Of a stretch of 64,000 bases of DNA, positions 46,508 to 55,853 are shown one piece after another (positions within the stretch are counted from its first letter, which is position 1; each line of letters starts with the position of its first letter). The notes below the pieces were generated by a model. The model saw only the letters and a list, made by a program, of their open reading frames with translations. It was not told the DNA's origin and did not search any database. Position numbers and translations under genes: made by a program. The stretch is from Aristaeella lactis (GTDB lineage Bacteria > Bacillota > Clostridia > Christensenellales > Aristaeellaceae), in contig NZ_CP069421.1 in the NCBI RefSeq assembly GCF_018118585.1, positions 2,542,001 through 2,606,000 on the forward strand, in the 5' to 3' direction.

Positions 46508-46537
46508 ATTATATAGGATGCCGCTCTTTCCTGTCCA
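46508..46537 (-). promoter_or_regulatory. polA promoter
   Basis: On the minus strand TGGACA (46,532-46,537) and a perfect TATAAT (46,508-46,513) are separated by 18 bases, about 35 bases before the TTG start. Confidence 0.75.
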
Positions 46538-46615
46538 TTCCTTTTCAAACCGGAGGAAACATGATATACTTCCATTTGTATATACAGAACCGGTTATGAG
46601 AAGAAAGGATACCCC

Positions 46616-47932
46616 ATGGCATATACTGTCGGAGCGGTCTCCCTGGGCTGCAACAAAAACCGGGTCGATACCGAAACGGCACTCGGCCTGCTGAAGGAAA
46701 AAGGATTCCTGCTGACGGATGATCCTGCCAAAGCGGACATCCTGCTGGTCAACACCTGCGGGTTTATTGATCCTGCCAAGGAGGAATCCGTCAATACCAT
46801 TCTTGAAATGGCCCAGTATAAGATATCCGGCCGCTGCAAGGTGCTTGTCGTGACCGGCTGTCTCAGCCAGCGGTATTCCGGGGACCTGATGGAAGAAATT
46901 CCCGAGATCGATGTACTGCTCGGGGTGAACCAGTATGCGGAACTGCCTGCCGCCATTAACAAGGCGCTCGGCGCGGAACGTCCCTGCCTGTGTTCTGATG
47001 ACTACGGATACTATGAACATGACCGGGTGCTGACTACCCCGTCTTATTCAGCCTATATCCGGATCGGCGAAGGCTGCTCCAACCGCTGCACCTTCTGTGC
47101 CATTCCGATGATCCGCGGACCATACCGCAGCCGGAATGAAGAGGCCATTCTCCGGGAAATCCGGTCCCTTGCCTGCTCCGGTGTCCGGGAGCATATCCTG
47201 GTCGCCCAGGATACCACCCGCTACGGTACGGAAGATCATCCCCACACCACCCTGCCGGATCTGATGAAAAAAGCCGCCGCCATTGACGGTGTAGACTGGC
47301 TCAGGGTTCTGTACTGCTATCCCGATGAAACAAACGATGCCCTGCTGGACGTGCTGGCGGATGTGGATAATGTCTGTCCCTATCTGGATATTCCTGTTCA
47401 GCATATCAACGCTGAAATGCTCAAACGTATGCACCGTCGGGGTACAAGGGAAGATATCCTTCGCTGTGTCCGCGGCGCGCGGGAAAGAGGTCTCACCCTG
47501 CGGACCACCCTGATCGTCGGCTTCCCCGGAGAAACAGAGGACCAGTTCCGTGAACTGATGGACTTTGTGGAAAAAACTGAATTTGACCGGCTCGGCGCCT
47601 TTGCCTATTCACCGGAAGAAGGAACCCCTGCCGCGAAAATGCCTGATCAGATTCCCGATGAGATCAAACAGGAGCGGCTGGACCGCCTGATGACCCTCCA
47701 GCAGAAAATATCCCTGAAACGAAACAAGGCCAGGATCGGTTCCGTGGAACAGGTACTGGTTACCGATACAGACGGAAAAGGAAACATTCTCGGCCGCAGC
47801 TGCCGGGAAGCTCCTGAAACAGACGGAGAGATCTATGTATCCTGCGGGGATGCCCGTCCGCAGCCCGGACAGTTCATCCCGGTACAGATTCTTTCCGCCG
47901 AAGAATATGACTTGCGAGGTAAGATGCTGTGA
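46616..47932 (+). CDS. rimO: Ribosomal protein S12 methylthiotransferase
   Basis: This 438-residue radical-SAM enzyme thiomethylates Asp of ribosomal protein S12. N-terminal UPF0004 cysteines are in SLGCNKNRVDTE, NTCGFI and VTGCLSQR. The radical-SAM cluster is GCSNRCTFCAIP, and a C-terminal TRAM domain follows. The RimO-specific IRGPYRSR follows the cluster. It is divergent from polA and overlaps pgsA by four bases. Confidence 0.95.
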   Translation: MAYTVGAVSLGCNKNRVDTETALGLLKEKGFLLTDDPAKADILLVNTCGFIDPAKEESVNTILEMAQYKISGRCKVLVVTGCLSQRYSGDLMEEIPEIDVLLGVNQYAELPAAINKALGAERPCLCSDDYGYYEHDRVLTTPSYSAYIRIGEGCSNRCTFCAIPMIRGPYRSRNEEAILREIRSLACSGVREHILVAQDTTRYGTEDHPHTTLPDLMKKAAAIDGVDWLRVLYCYPDETNDALLDVLADVDNVCPYLDIPVQHINAEMLKRMHRRGTREDILRCVRGARERGLTLRTTLIVGFPGETEDQFRELMDFVEKTEFDRLGAFAYSPEEGTPAAKMPDQIPDEIKQERLDRLMTLQQKISLKRNKARIGSVEQVLVTDTDGKGNILGRSCREAPETDGEIYVSCGDARPQPGQFIPVQILSAEEYDLRGKML

Positions 47933-48462
47933 ATCTTCCCAATAAACTGAGTGTGGCGCGGGTACTTTGTATTCCCGCTATTGTGACCCTGCTTCATTTT
48001 CCTTCCGATACCTGCCGGCTGATCGCGGCTGCGCTGTTCATCATCGGATGCCTGACAGACTTTCTTGACGGTAAGATTGCCCGTAAAAGAAACCTGGTGA
48101 CCGACTTCGGAAAGTTTATTGATCCCGTTGCGGATAAGCTCCTTGTCCTGACAACCCTGATCATGCTGGTGCGGCTTCAGATGATGCCTGCCTGGATCGT
48201 GATCATCATCCTCTGCCGCGAACTTGCTGTGGACGGACTGCGGATGGTGGCTGTCACCAAAGGACAGGTTATTGCAGCCGGCCCCCTCGGCAAATGGAAA
48301 ACCGCCTGCCAGATGATCCTCATCAGTGCCATGCTGATCCTGAACCTTTCGGTTTATCAGTGCTGGCCGCTGGCGGTTCTTGCCGGCATTGTCGTTCTGC
48401 TTACACTGATCTCCGGTGTGGATTATTTTGTCCGGAATATCTCTGTGATTTCCGAAAAATAA
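47929..48462 (+). CDS. pgsA: CDP-diacylglycerol-glycerol-3-phosphate 3-phosphatidyltransferase
   Basis: This 177-residue membrane enzyme makes phosphatidylglycerol phosphate. The CDP-alcohol transferase motif is complete: DFLDGKIARKRNLVTDFGKF then DPVADK. Four or five hydrophobic segments. The GTG start overlaps the rimO stop (GTGA), with GAGG upstream. Next comes the AT-rich region before dnaN. Confidence 0.93.
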   Translation: MNLPNKLSVARVLCIPAIVTLLHFPSDTCRLIAAALFIIGCLTDFLDGKIARKRNLVTDFGKFIDPVADKLLVLTTLIMLVRLQMMPAWIVIIILCRELAVDGLRMVAVTKGQVIAAGPLGKWKTACQMILISAMLILNLSVYQCWPLAVLAGIVVLLTLISGVDYFVRNISVISEK

Positions 48463-48812
48463 AGGATTGGCCCTTTTCACAGGGGCTTTTCCACAGCCCG
48501 GTGAATTCACTGAAAACAGTGGATAAATGATCCTGTTTTTACCTTCCTTTAACCTGGCGAATGACGGTTTCCCTTTTCCAATCTCTCCTTTCTCCTTCCC
48601 AAAAGAAGGATTTAGGCAGGCTGATAGGGAATAGTTACAGGAAACTGTTAATTTTCACCCAATGTAATCACATATTATTCACACCGAAAGTGACGGCATA
48701 CATGCCCTCACCCCGCTTTTCCACAGAATCAACAGATTCTATTACTACAACGAATTGATCTTATATATATAAGATCATTCCGCGTTTTCAAAACGAAAGA
48801 GGTTGAACCGAC
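48463..48812. other. Candidate replication origin segment upstream of dnaN
   Basis: This 350-base AT-rich gap has four sites one mismatch from the DnaA box TTATCCACA: TTTTCCACA at 48,487-48,495 and 48,717-48,725, TTATTCACA at 48,675-48,683, and the reverse-strand AGTGGATAA at 48,518-48,526. A perfect palindrome GATCTTATATATATAAGATC (48,757-48,776) could be a melting element or promoter. In most bacteria dnaA would lie here; it is absent. Confidence 0.55.
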
Positions 48813-49928
48813 ATGATCCTATCCATGAATTCCCAGGACCTGCTCGAAGGACTCAATATTGTTACGAGAGCGCTTTCCCCCCGTCCTGCCAAACAGATTC
48901 TGGAAGGCGTCCTGATTTCCGCTGAGGAAAACAGGGTGCTGATGACCTGCTCTGACGGATCCCTTACGATTGAGTACACGAATGCCGCTTCCGTACAGGA
49001 AGAGGGTCAGACGGTCCTGCCCGGAAGGATCTTTACAGAGATGATCCGTAAGATGCCTGCGGGAACTGTTACAATCACAGAACAGGATCACAGGTCCGCG
49101 ACGATCCGCTGCATGAAGAACCGCAGTTCCCTTGCGGTCATGAATCCTGCGGAATATCCTGAAATCAATCCGATGAAAACAGGTTCTGTTGTGAAGATCC
49201 AGCAGAACAAGTTTAAGGAAATGATTTCCCATGTGGTTTTTGCCATTGCAACGGATGAAAGCCGCCAGATCCTGACAGGCAGCCTGCTGGAAGTCAATCA
49301 CAGCGAGGCGAGACTGGTCGCCCTGGACGGTTTCCGCCTGGCAATGTTCAAGCTTTTCCAGCCTTTCGAACTGCCGGCGGGTGTTGACATGGTCAGTGCC
49401 GTGATTCCCGGTAAGGTGCTCAGTGAACTGTCCAAGATTCTGCCCGATGACGATGCTTTCTGCAGCATGCTGGTGGATAAGGGCAGGATGCAGTGCAGTT
49501 TCGGAAATATCCGTCTGTCCAGTGTGCTGCTGGCTGGCGAGTATATCGATTACCGCCGGATTCTTCCCGCAGACTTCAAGACAGAAGCGCTGGCTGACAA
49601 GAACAGCGTCCAGGATGCTATTGAACGTGCCAGTCTGATGGCCAGGGAAGGCAAGAACAATCTGATCAAGATGAGCTTCCGGAATGACACGCTGAAGATT
49701 TCATCCAATGCTGAACTGGGCGATGTTGAAGAAGAGATGGAAGCTTCGCTGAACGGTGAACCGATTGATATTGCTTTCAATGCCCGTTATATTACAGACG
49801 TGATCCGTAATGTGCCGGACACAGAACTGTGCATGAAGTTCAATTCCAGTGTAAGCCCCTGTGTTGTTGTCCCGCAGAAGGGCGATGATTATCTCTACCT
49901 GATTCTGCCGGTACGTGTTTTCCAGTAA
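48813..49928 (+). CDS. dnaN: DNA polymerase III beta subunit (sliding clamp)
   Basis: This 371-residue clamp has the three-fold beta architecture by length and conserved blocks (MNSQDLLEGLNIVTRALSPR, FAIATDESRQILTGSLLEV, DGFRLAM) and ends with the family C-terminus LPVRVF. It holds the polymerase on DNA as a dimeric ring. It follows the candidate origin segment and is upstream of recF, as in the common dnaA-dnaN-recF order, but without dnaA. Confidence 0.96.
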   Translation: MILSMNSQDLLEGLNIVTRALSPRPAKQILEGVLISAEENRVLMTCSDGSLTIEYTNAASVQEEGQTVLPGRIFTEMIRKMPAGTVTITEQDHRSATIRCMKNRSSLAVMNPAEYPEINPMKTGSVVKIQQNKFKEMISHVVFAIATDESRQILTGSLLEVNHSEARLVALDGFRLAMFKLFQPFELPAGVDMVSAVIPGKVLSELSKILPDDDAFCSMLVDKGRMQCSFGNIRLSSVLLAGEYIDYRRILPADFKTEALADKNSVQDAIERASLMAREGKNNLIKMSFRNDTLKISSNAELGDVEEEMEASLNGEPIDIAFNARYITDVIRNVPDTELCMKFNSSVSPCVVVPQKGDDYLYLILPVRVFQ

Positions 49929-49946
49929 TATAAAGGATACTGTCAG

Positions 49947-49982
49947 AAAACGGCTGTCCGGATCACCGGATCATGCCGTTTT
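49947..49982. promoter_or_regulatory. Nested hairpin between dnaN and recF
   Basis: Outer arms AAAACGGC / GCCGTTTT enclose an inner TCCGG ATCA CCGGA stem, followed on the plus strand by TCTCTTTT. It may partly terminate dnaN transcripts so that recF is expressed at a lower level. Confidence 0.65.
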
Positions 49983-49997
49983 CTCTTTTGAGAAGAA

Positions 49998-51116
49998 ATG
50001 CAGATAGAAGAACTGAAACTGAAGAACTTCAGGAATTACCGGGAGCTGACGCTATGTCCGCATCCCGGTGTCAATTTGTTTTTCGGAAGGAACGGTTCCG
50101 GAAAAACAAACCTGCTTGAGGCAATTCATTATTGTTCACTGGGACGTTCCCACCGTGTGACCAATGACATCAATGTGGTTAAAAACAATGAATCTTTTGC
50201 CCTTTCTTCTGTTTCAATCCTGAACTCACTGGGACACAGAAAAATAGATGTCAGGTTTCATCCTGATGAAGTTCAGAAAAAAGCGATCCTGATTGATGAT
50301 AAAAAGATTGCCAGGTTTTCCGATATGATGGGATGCCTGTGCTGTGTGATCTTTTCACCGGAAGATCTTGGACTGATCAAGGAAGGTCCTTCCCAGCGGA
50401 GAAGATACCTGGACATGATGATCAGCCAGATCAGCAGGCCGTATTTTGTTGCCCTGCAGCAATACAGGACCGGTATGGAACAGCGGAATGCCATGATCCG
50501 GAATTATCGTGCAACGGGTACCGGAAACATGTCGCTTCTGTCTGCTTTTGAGGAAACAATGGCATCACCTGCGGCGGTGATCATAAAGGAAAGACGACGT
50601 ATTGTCGGTATGCTTTCCGATATCGCGCGGGATACCTATCAGAGAATATCCGATACTGATGAAGTGTTCAGACTGGTATATCATTCTTCCGTAAAAGAAG
50701 AAACCAATATTGAGGAAATCCTGTGCCGCCTGTTCAGGGAAAACAGGGAAGACGATATCCGGATGGGATTCACCTCTGTCGGACCGCACCGTGATGACCT
50801 GATCCTGACACTGAACAAAAACCAGATGAAGCAATTTGCGAGTCAGGGACAGATCCGGACAGCGGCGCTTAGCATGAAGCTCTCACAGATGAAAATCCTG
50901 AAGGATCTCAGCGGTGAGGATCCTGTTCTGTTACTGGATGACGTAATGAGTGAACTGGATCGGAAACGGAGGGCTAGCCTGATCGGGGAGATCAGCTCCT
51001 ATCAGACTTTCATCACCTGCGCCGACAGGAATGACGTGGACTGTGATAAAGTACAGGCTGTATGGCAGGTAAGAGCCAGCGACGGCGAAGCCAGTGTGGA
51101 ACAAATTCAGAACTAA
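49998..51116 (+). CDS. recF: DNA replication and repair protein RecF
   Basis: This 372-residue SMC-like ATPase loads RecA at gaps with RecO and RecR. Walker A is GRNGSGKTNLLEAI (near 30-43), the signature-like FASQGQIRTAALSMKL and Walker B DPVLLLDDVMSELD are present, and length is typical. The ribosome binding site is weak (GAGAAG), consistent with low expression. Confidence 0.95.
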   Translation: MQIEELKLKNFRNYRELTLCPHPGVNLFFGRNGSGKTNLLEAIHYCSLGRSHRVTNDINVVKNNESFALSSVSILNSLGHRKIDVRFHPDEVQKKAILIDDKKIARFSDMMGCLCCVIFSPEDLGLIKEGPSQRRRYLDMMISQISRPYFVALQQYRTGMEQRNAMIRNYRATGTGNMSLLSAFEETMASPAAVIIKERRRIVGMLSDIARDTYQRISDTDEVFRLVYHSSVKEETNIEEILCRLFRENREDDIRMGFTSVGPHRDDLILTLNKNQMKQFASQGQIRTAALSMKLSQMKILKDLSGEDPVLLLDDVMSELDRKRRASLIGEISSYQTFITCADRNDVDCDKVQAVWQVRASDGEASVEQIQN

Positions 51117-51158
51117 TATTCATTACCTGCAATATATTGATTATTCAATACCTTCAGA

Positions 51159-51180
51159 AATTGTTTCACGTGAAACAATT
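51159..51180. promoter_or_regulatory. parS centromere site
   Basis: The 16-base core TGTTTCACGTGAAACA (51,162-51,177) is a canonical parS sequence recognised by chromosomal ParB (Spo0J), here within a perfect 22-base palindrome. Such sites cluster around the replication origin and recruit SMC. No parA/parB genes are in the window. Confidence 0.92.
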
Positions 51181-51231
51181 GATCTGGAAATCAGATTCAT
51201 CAGGATATCAATAGGTGTTGAGTATATATAA

Positions 51232-51266
51232 TTGTTCATTTTTCATTGTTAATTGTTCATTCATAA
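51232..51266. repeat. AT-rich repeat upstream of addA
   Basis: ATTGTTCATT-type units, a variant of the dispersed AT-rich tandem tracts, lie between parS and the addA ribosome binding site. Confidence 0.6.
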
Positions 51267-51287
51267 TGAAACCGGAGGTTTTTTTAC

Positions 51288-54200
51288 ATGCCGCAGTGGA
51301 CAAAGGATCAGCAAAGGGTAATCGGGTCTTCTTCCGGAAGACTCATTTGTTCTGCTGCGGCCGGAAGCGGTAAAACAACGGTCATGATCGAAAGGATTGT
51401 GCGCCTGATTCGGGAAGGGGCAGATCCTTTTTCTTTTCTGGTGATCACTTTTACCAACGCCGCGGCGGCTGAAATGAAAGAGAAGATCCGGAAACGTCTT
51501 CTGTCTGAACGGAAGGATCCGGTGATAGCCGCAGCTGCGGAAAAAGCGGGCGTCATGGAGATCTGTACGATCCATGCATTCTGCCAGCACCTGATCCGTC
51601 AGGAGTTCCAGCTTGCTGGGGTTGATCCTGTTTTCGGAATCTGTACGGGAGCCCAGCGGGAGCAGCTTTTTGCGGATGCCTTCCGCCAGGCATGCAATAC
51701 CCTTCGTGAAAACGAGGATCCGGATTATCTGTCTTTTATCCGGCAGTATGAACCGGCAGCGGCTCAGGAGATTGTCACGGCGGTATGGCAGTTTATCATG
51801 AGCCTTCCGGATCCCTTTGGCTGGCTGCGGGAAAAAACAGAAGACGTGCCTGTTGAAATCAATAAAGATCATCCCTGGTTCCGGACTGTGTCCCGCATGG
51901 TTGATGAAAAAATCCTGTCACTCCGGGTGATCCTGCGTCAGCAGGCGGATATGTTTGACGATTATGAAAAGCAGGAGGCATACCGGCCTGTTTTTAAGGA
52001 AGACCAGGCGATTGTGGATGCGATATGCAGGTGGAGGGACGGAGAAGAAGTCAGCAGTGAGGATCTGAAAAAGGATTTTATCAGGGTGCCTCCGCTGAAA
52101 AACCTGAACGATCATGAGATTGCGTGGAAAGAACGCTATCAGGAACTTCGGAAGGAACTGAAAGATACCTGCGCAAGCCTGAAATCATGGATCTTTCCGG
52201 AGCAGGACCGGATGAAAAAGGAATTTTCAGGAATCCGGGATACGCTGCGGGGCCTGGCAAAGATTACGGAAGAAACTCATATCGCATACGAAAAAAATAA
52301 AGCAAGGATCTGCTGCCTTGATTTTTCGGACCTGGAGCATAAGGCTCTGGGGATCCTGAAGGATGAGGCCGGCCGGGCCGCGGTCAGGAACCGGTGGCAG
52401 CGTATTTTTGTGGATGAATGTCAGGATATATCCTCTGTGCAGGATGCGCTGATCCAGGCGCTGGCAGGGGAGGATTCCTCCCTGTTTATGGTGGGAGACG
52501 TTAAACAGAGCATCTACCGTTTCCGGCTGGCCAATCCGAAACTCTTCCTGTCCAGGATTACAGACAGGGGACCAGACGCGGACGAGTGTATTTTCCTGCA
52601 GGAGAACTATCGTTCAAGGCCGGAAATCCTTGAAACGGCAAACACGATTTTCCGGGACGTCATGCGGAAGGAAGCCGCGGATCTGGAATACGCGCCGGAG
52701 GATGAACTGAAAACCGGCAGAACAGACTGTACGGGATATGAACCGGTGATGGTCGACCTGCTCGAGCCGGGAGAAGATCAGACTAAGCTGGAAGCTGTCG
52801 CGAATCATACAGCGAATGAGATCCTGGAGATGGTCGCGGATAAAAAGTGTCGTTTCCGGGATATCGTGATCCTGATGCCGGAAGTCAGCACGGATGGTCC
52901 GAAACTGACTGAAATGCTGAAAAGCAAGGGCATTCCTGTTTTCTTTGACGGGAAAGGTTCCTTTTTTGAACAGCAGGAAGTGGAGGTTTTCCGGAACCTG
53001 CTGATGCTGCTGGACAATCCGCATCAGGATCTGCCCCTGCTGACGGTGCTTGTGAATCCGCCCTTTGATTTTTCGGAGGAGGAGCTGAGCGCTGTCCGCC
53101 TGATGAAAACAGGAAGGGATATTCCTTTCTGGCAGGCTTTTGAGGCGGCCGCGGAACAGGACAGCCTGATCGGAAACAAAGTCCGGAAAGTGATCAAAAG
53201 GCTGGAGGAGTGGCGGTTCCAGTCCAGACGGATTCAGCTGCCGGTCTTTCTCTGGTATCTGGTGGAAGATTCAGACCTGTGCGCGATCTTCGGTGCTACA
53301 GATCATGGACTGTCCGCCCAGAAAAACCTGAGAAGCTTCTGCCTGCAGGCTGAAAAGGCGGCGGAACGGAATGTCTGCACGCTCCGGGAATTCCTTGGCT
53401 TCCTTTCGGAACAGGCTGCCGGCGGAGAACTGCAGGCGGCTTCGGCCCTGGGAAACGAGGACGACCTGGTCCGGATCATGACCATGCATAAATCCAAAGG
53501 ACTGCAGTTCCCGGTGGTATTCTGCCTGGGCCTGGAAAAAGGCCTGAAAGGAAAACCGGGCAGTATTGTTCAGCTGGATGAAGAACTGGGCGTCTGTCTG
53601 CGCTATAAAGTTCCGGAATGCCGTTTATCCCGGAAAACAGCGGCGGATGAGATTTTCGAATGGAAAAAGAATCATGATGTGAAGGCAGAAAAAATCTGCC
53701 TCCTGTATGTCGCTGTTACCCGTGCGCAGGAAAAACTCTTCCTTGTCGGGGCGGTACAGGACAGGTCGCTCTGGCACATGCCGTCAGGTGATCATCGGAC
53801 GCTTGCTGCGGCAGATTACCTTGATCTGATTATGCCTGCCCTGTACGATGAAGACAAGAAATCCACAACCTTTACACAGGGCTCAAAGCCTTGGAAAATA
53901 AGGATTCTTGACAGTATTCAACAGGAAAATGTGGAAAGTCCGAAAGTTTTCCACAACCTGCAGCCATGGGTTGAAACCTTGCTTTCTGCACCGCCTGTGG
54001 ATGAAATGTGGAAGACTGTTCCGGACAGAAATGAAGTCAGCAGGGCGGAAAACCAACTGAAAAAATACTCCGTAACGTCTGTGCTGCGGAAAGCGCGTAA
54101 CCGGATCTTTATGGAGGACACGGAACAGACTCCGGAAGAAAAACGGATTCCGGAATATGTGGAAAAGTTCCTGAACCGGTATCGCAGCGGCATAAGGCCG

Positions 54201-54725
54201 GATTTGTCCGGTATAACGGCTGAAGCGGACGGAGCGGCCAGGGGTACGGTCGTACACCGTTTCCTTTGCCTGGCGGATCTGGATGCAGTACGCCGGGAGG
54301 GCGGATCGGATCCGGAACAATTGAAAGCGCTTATTGATCACCTGGCAAAGGAACAGGTATTTACACCGGAGGAAGCGGAATGGATCCGCCCGGAAGCCAT
54401 CAGCCGCTTCTACACTTCCGATATAGGGCAGCGGATGCTGGCCAGTCCGGAAATACACAGGGAATGGGATTTTAACCTGTATGTTCAGGACCGCGGCATG
54501 ATCGTGCAGGGCATGATCGACTGTGCCTTCCGGGAGGGAGAAGGATGGATCCTGCTGGACTATAAAACGGACAGGATCCGGGATGAAAAAGCGTTTATGG
54601 AGGAATACCGCCCTCAGCTGGAATGGTATGCCCTGGCGCTGAAACAACTGACAGGCAGACCGGTTCTGGAAAGCTGGCTTTATGCACTGTCTGTGGATAA
54701 GGCGTACATGCTTTCAAAAGCATAA
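51288..54725 (+). CDS. addA: Helicase-nuclease AddA
   Basis: This 1145-residue UvrD-like protein has Walker A AAAGSGKTT (near 23-31), DEC-type Walker B FVDECQDIS, GDVKQSIYRFR, MTMHKSKGLQFPVVF and YVAVTRAQEKLFLVG. A C-terminal RecB-type nuclease with GMIDCAF and WILLDYKTDR follows. The nuclease domain separates it from PcrA/UvrD and identifies AddA, the double-strand-break resection motor that works with AddB. addB, usually adjacent upstream, is missing. GGAGG is nine bases before the ATG. Two TTTTCCACA-like sequences lie inside the 3' part. Confidence 0.93.
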   Translation: MPQWTKDQQRVIGSSSGRLICSAAAGSGKTTVMIERIVRLIREGADPFSFLVITFTNAAAAEMKEKIRKRLLSERKDPVIAAAAEKAGVMEICTIHAFCQHLIRQEFQLAGVDPVFGICTGAQREQLFADAFRQACNTLRENEDPDYLSFIRQYEPAAAQEIVTAVWQFIMSLPDPFGWLREKTEDVPVEINKDHPWFRTVSRMVDEKILSLRVILRQQADMFDDYEKQEAYRPVFKEDQAIVDAICRWRDGEEVSSEDLKKDFIRVPPLKNLNDHEIAWKERYQELRKELKDTCASLKSWIFPEQDRMKKEFSGIRDTLRGLAKITEETHIAYEKNKARICCLDFSDLEHKALGILKDEAGRAAVRNRWQRIFVDECQDISSVQDALIQALAGEDSSLFMVGDVKQSIYRFRLANPKLFLSRITDRGPDADECIFLQENYRSRPEILETANTIFRDVMRKEAADLEYAPEDELKTGRTDCTGYEPVMVDLLEPGEDQTKLEAVANHTANEILEMVADKKCRFRDIVILMPEVSTDGPKLTEMLKSKGIPVFFDGKGSFFEQQEVEVFRNLLMLLDNPHQDLPLLTVLVNPPFDFSEEELSAVRLMKTGRDIPFWQAFEAAAEQDSLIGNKVRKVIKRLEEWRFQSRRIQLPVFLWYLVEDSDLCAIFGATDHGLSAQKNLRSFCLQAEKAAERNVCTLREFLGFLSEQAAGGELQAASALGNEDDLVRIMTMHKSKGLQFPVVFCLGLEKGLKGKPGSIVQLDEELGVCLRYKVPECRLSRKTAADEIFEWKKNHDVKAEKICLLYVAVTRAQEKLFLVGAVQDRSLWHMPSGDHRTLAAADYLDLIMPALYDEDKKSTTFTQGSKPWKIRILDSIQQENVESPKVFHNLQPWVETLLSAPPVDEMWKTVPDRNEVSRAENQLKKYSVTSVLRKARNRIFMEDTEQTPEEKRIPEYVEKFLNRYRSGIRPDLSGITAEADGAARGTVVHRFLCLADLDAVRREGGSDPEQLKALIDHLAKEQVFTPEEAEWIRPEAISRFYTSDIGQRMLASPEIHREWDFNLYVQDRGMIVQGMIDCAFREGEGWILLDYKTDRIRDEKAFMEEYRPQLEWYALALKQLTGRPVLESWLYALSVDKAYMLSKA

Positions 54726-54920
54726 TCCGGAGGGTTTTTCCCCTGTAATTCCCCTTAAAAAAACTCACAGGTTATCCACAACCTGTGAAGCCTTACAATA
54801 TAAGCAGTTATAAAAAGACGATCCACGGAAGTGAGGAAAATCAACGCTTCCGTGGATCGTTTATAATTCTGAAACGCTTGTGCAAAACTGTGGATAACTT
54901 GTGGATAATGTCTGAAACCG
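54726..54920. other. DnaA-box cluster between addA and the MBL gene
   Basis: Three perfect DnaA boxes occur here: TTATCCACA at 54,772-54,780, within a TCACAGGTT / AACCTGTGA hairpin, and reverse-strand TGTGGATAA at 54,889-54,897 and 54,900-54,908. A 12-base stem (GATCCACGGAAG / CTTCCGTGGATC, about 54,820-54,858) lies between them and may serve as the addA terminator. Confidence 0.7.
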
Positions 54921-55853
54921 TCATGAATCACCGGATTCAGGGTTCTGGTCTTCCTCTTCCGCCAGGTAGGATACCGGGAGGTCGCTTTCAAGGAACGGGT
55001 CGTCTTCGGAAAGCAGGGTATCCTCATCGCCCGCAGGCAGGTCCGCGTCGCTGCCATACAGGCTGATGTCTTCCTCTTCAGGCTGTTCTTCGCCGTCTGA
55101 CGGGAAGGAGACATTCAGGTAGTGGTCTTCGTCCGACTGGATCCGGATCCTGTCTCCGTATCCGGGCATGGCAATGACTTCCGTGGTGCGGCAGCTTGCT
55201 GTACGCGCGTAATCCACAGCTGTATCGGCACGGTGGAAATAATGCATCGGAATCAGGATGCGGGGTTTGACACTAAGGATGAAATAATTGGCACCGGCTT
55301 CAAACATGGCACCCTGCCGGGGATCCACCGGGAAGAAGGCAACGTCAATCTGTTCTTTGGACAGCGGGAGGACTGCTTTGCGGAATTCAGCATCCGCTTC
55401 CTCAATTTCCTGCATGGTGGATTCTTCCCGCCAGTGCCAGAAGTTCAGGTCCCCGGCGTGGAAAATACGGATACCGCAGAAATCAGCCAGGAAGCTGACA
55501 CCCAGGTCTGTGGAATCAAACGCGGTGACTGTCAGTTCGTCTGAAAGCTTCAGGGTATCTCCCGGTGCCATTCGTTTACCCCGGGTGCCTACCGGCATAT
55601 CCGAGGAAACGATATAGGAAACATTCCCGGCTTCACCCCAGGTGAAGACGATCGGGTCCAGGTGGTCTATATGCTCATGGCTGATGAAAACAAATACATT
55701 TTCAAATGCTTTGAGTTTTTCAATGGTCAGCTGTTTGTCCGGAGGAAGTTCCGCTTTTTCACCCCGCCAGTAGTCAAAAACAACCAGCGTACGCTCGCTC
55801 GCGACTGAAAAACCACTGTGGTAATAATGAGTAATTAAGAGATCTTGCTCCAC
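54921..55853 (-). CDS. Metallo-beta-lactamase-fold hydrolase
   Basis: This 310-residue protein has the zinc motif SHEHIDHLD, a downstream FHAGDLNFWHW and PMHYFH, matching UlaG-like/MBL-fold hydrolases. The C-terminus (last roughly 60 residues) is strongly acidic and low in complexity. I start at a GTG (55,853) because GGAGGTG, a full match to the anti-SD, lies nine bases upstream and the product then begins EQDLLITHYYHSGF like relatives. An ATG at 55,928 in frame has no site. Substrate unknown. Confidence 0.75.
   Translation of the reverse strand: MEQDLLITHYYHSGFSVASERTLVVFDYWRGEKAELPPDKQLTIEKLKAFENVFVFISHEHIDHLDPIVFTWGEAGNVSYIVSSDMPVGTRGKRMAPGDTLKLSDELTVTAFDSTDLGVSFLADFCGIRIFHAGDLNFWHWREESTMQEIEEADAEFRKAVLPLSKEQIDVAFFPVDPRQGAMFEAGANYFILSVKPRILIPMHYFHRADTAVDYARTASCRTTEVIAMPGYGDRIRIQSDEDHYLNVSFPSDGEEQPEEEDISLYGSDADLPAGDEDTLLSEDDPFLESDLPVSYLAEEEDQNPESGDS

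Noticed and set aside
46472-47020. N-terminal extension of polA through rimO
   Set aside because: The frame happens to stay open, but the extension lies antisense to rimO, whereas the TTG at 46,471 has a good ribosome binding site, a promoter just upstream and matches PolA N-termini.
51288-54725. Identification as PcrA/UvrD
   Set aside because: The C-terminal RecB-type nuclease motif (GMID...DYKTDR) and 1145-residue length fit AddA, not the roughly 750-residue PcrA.
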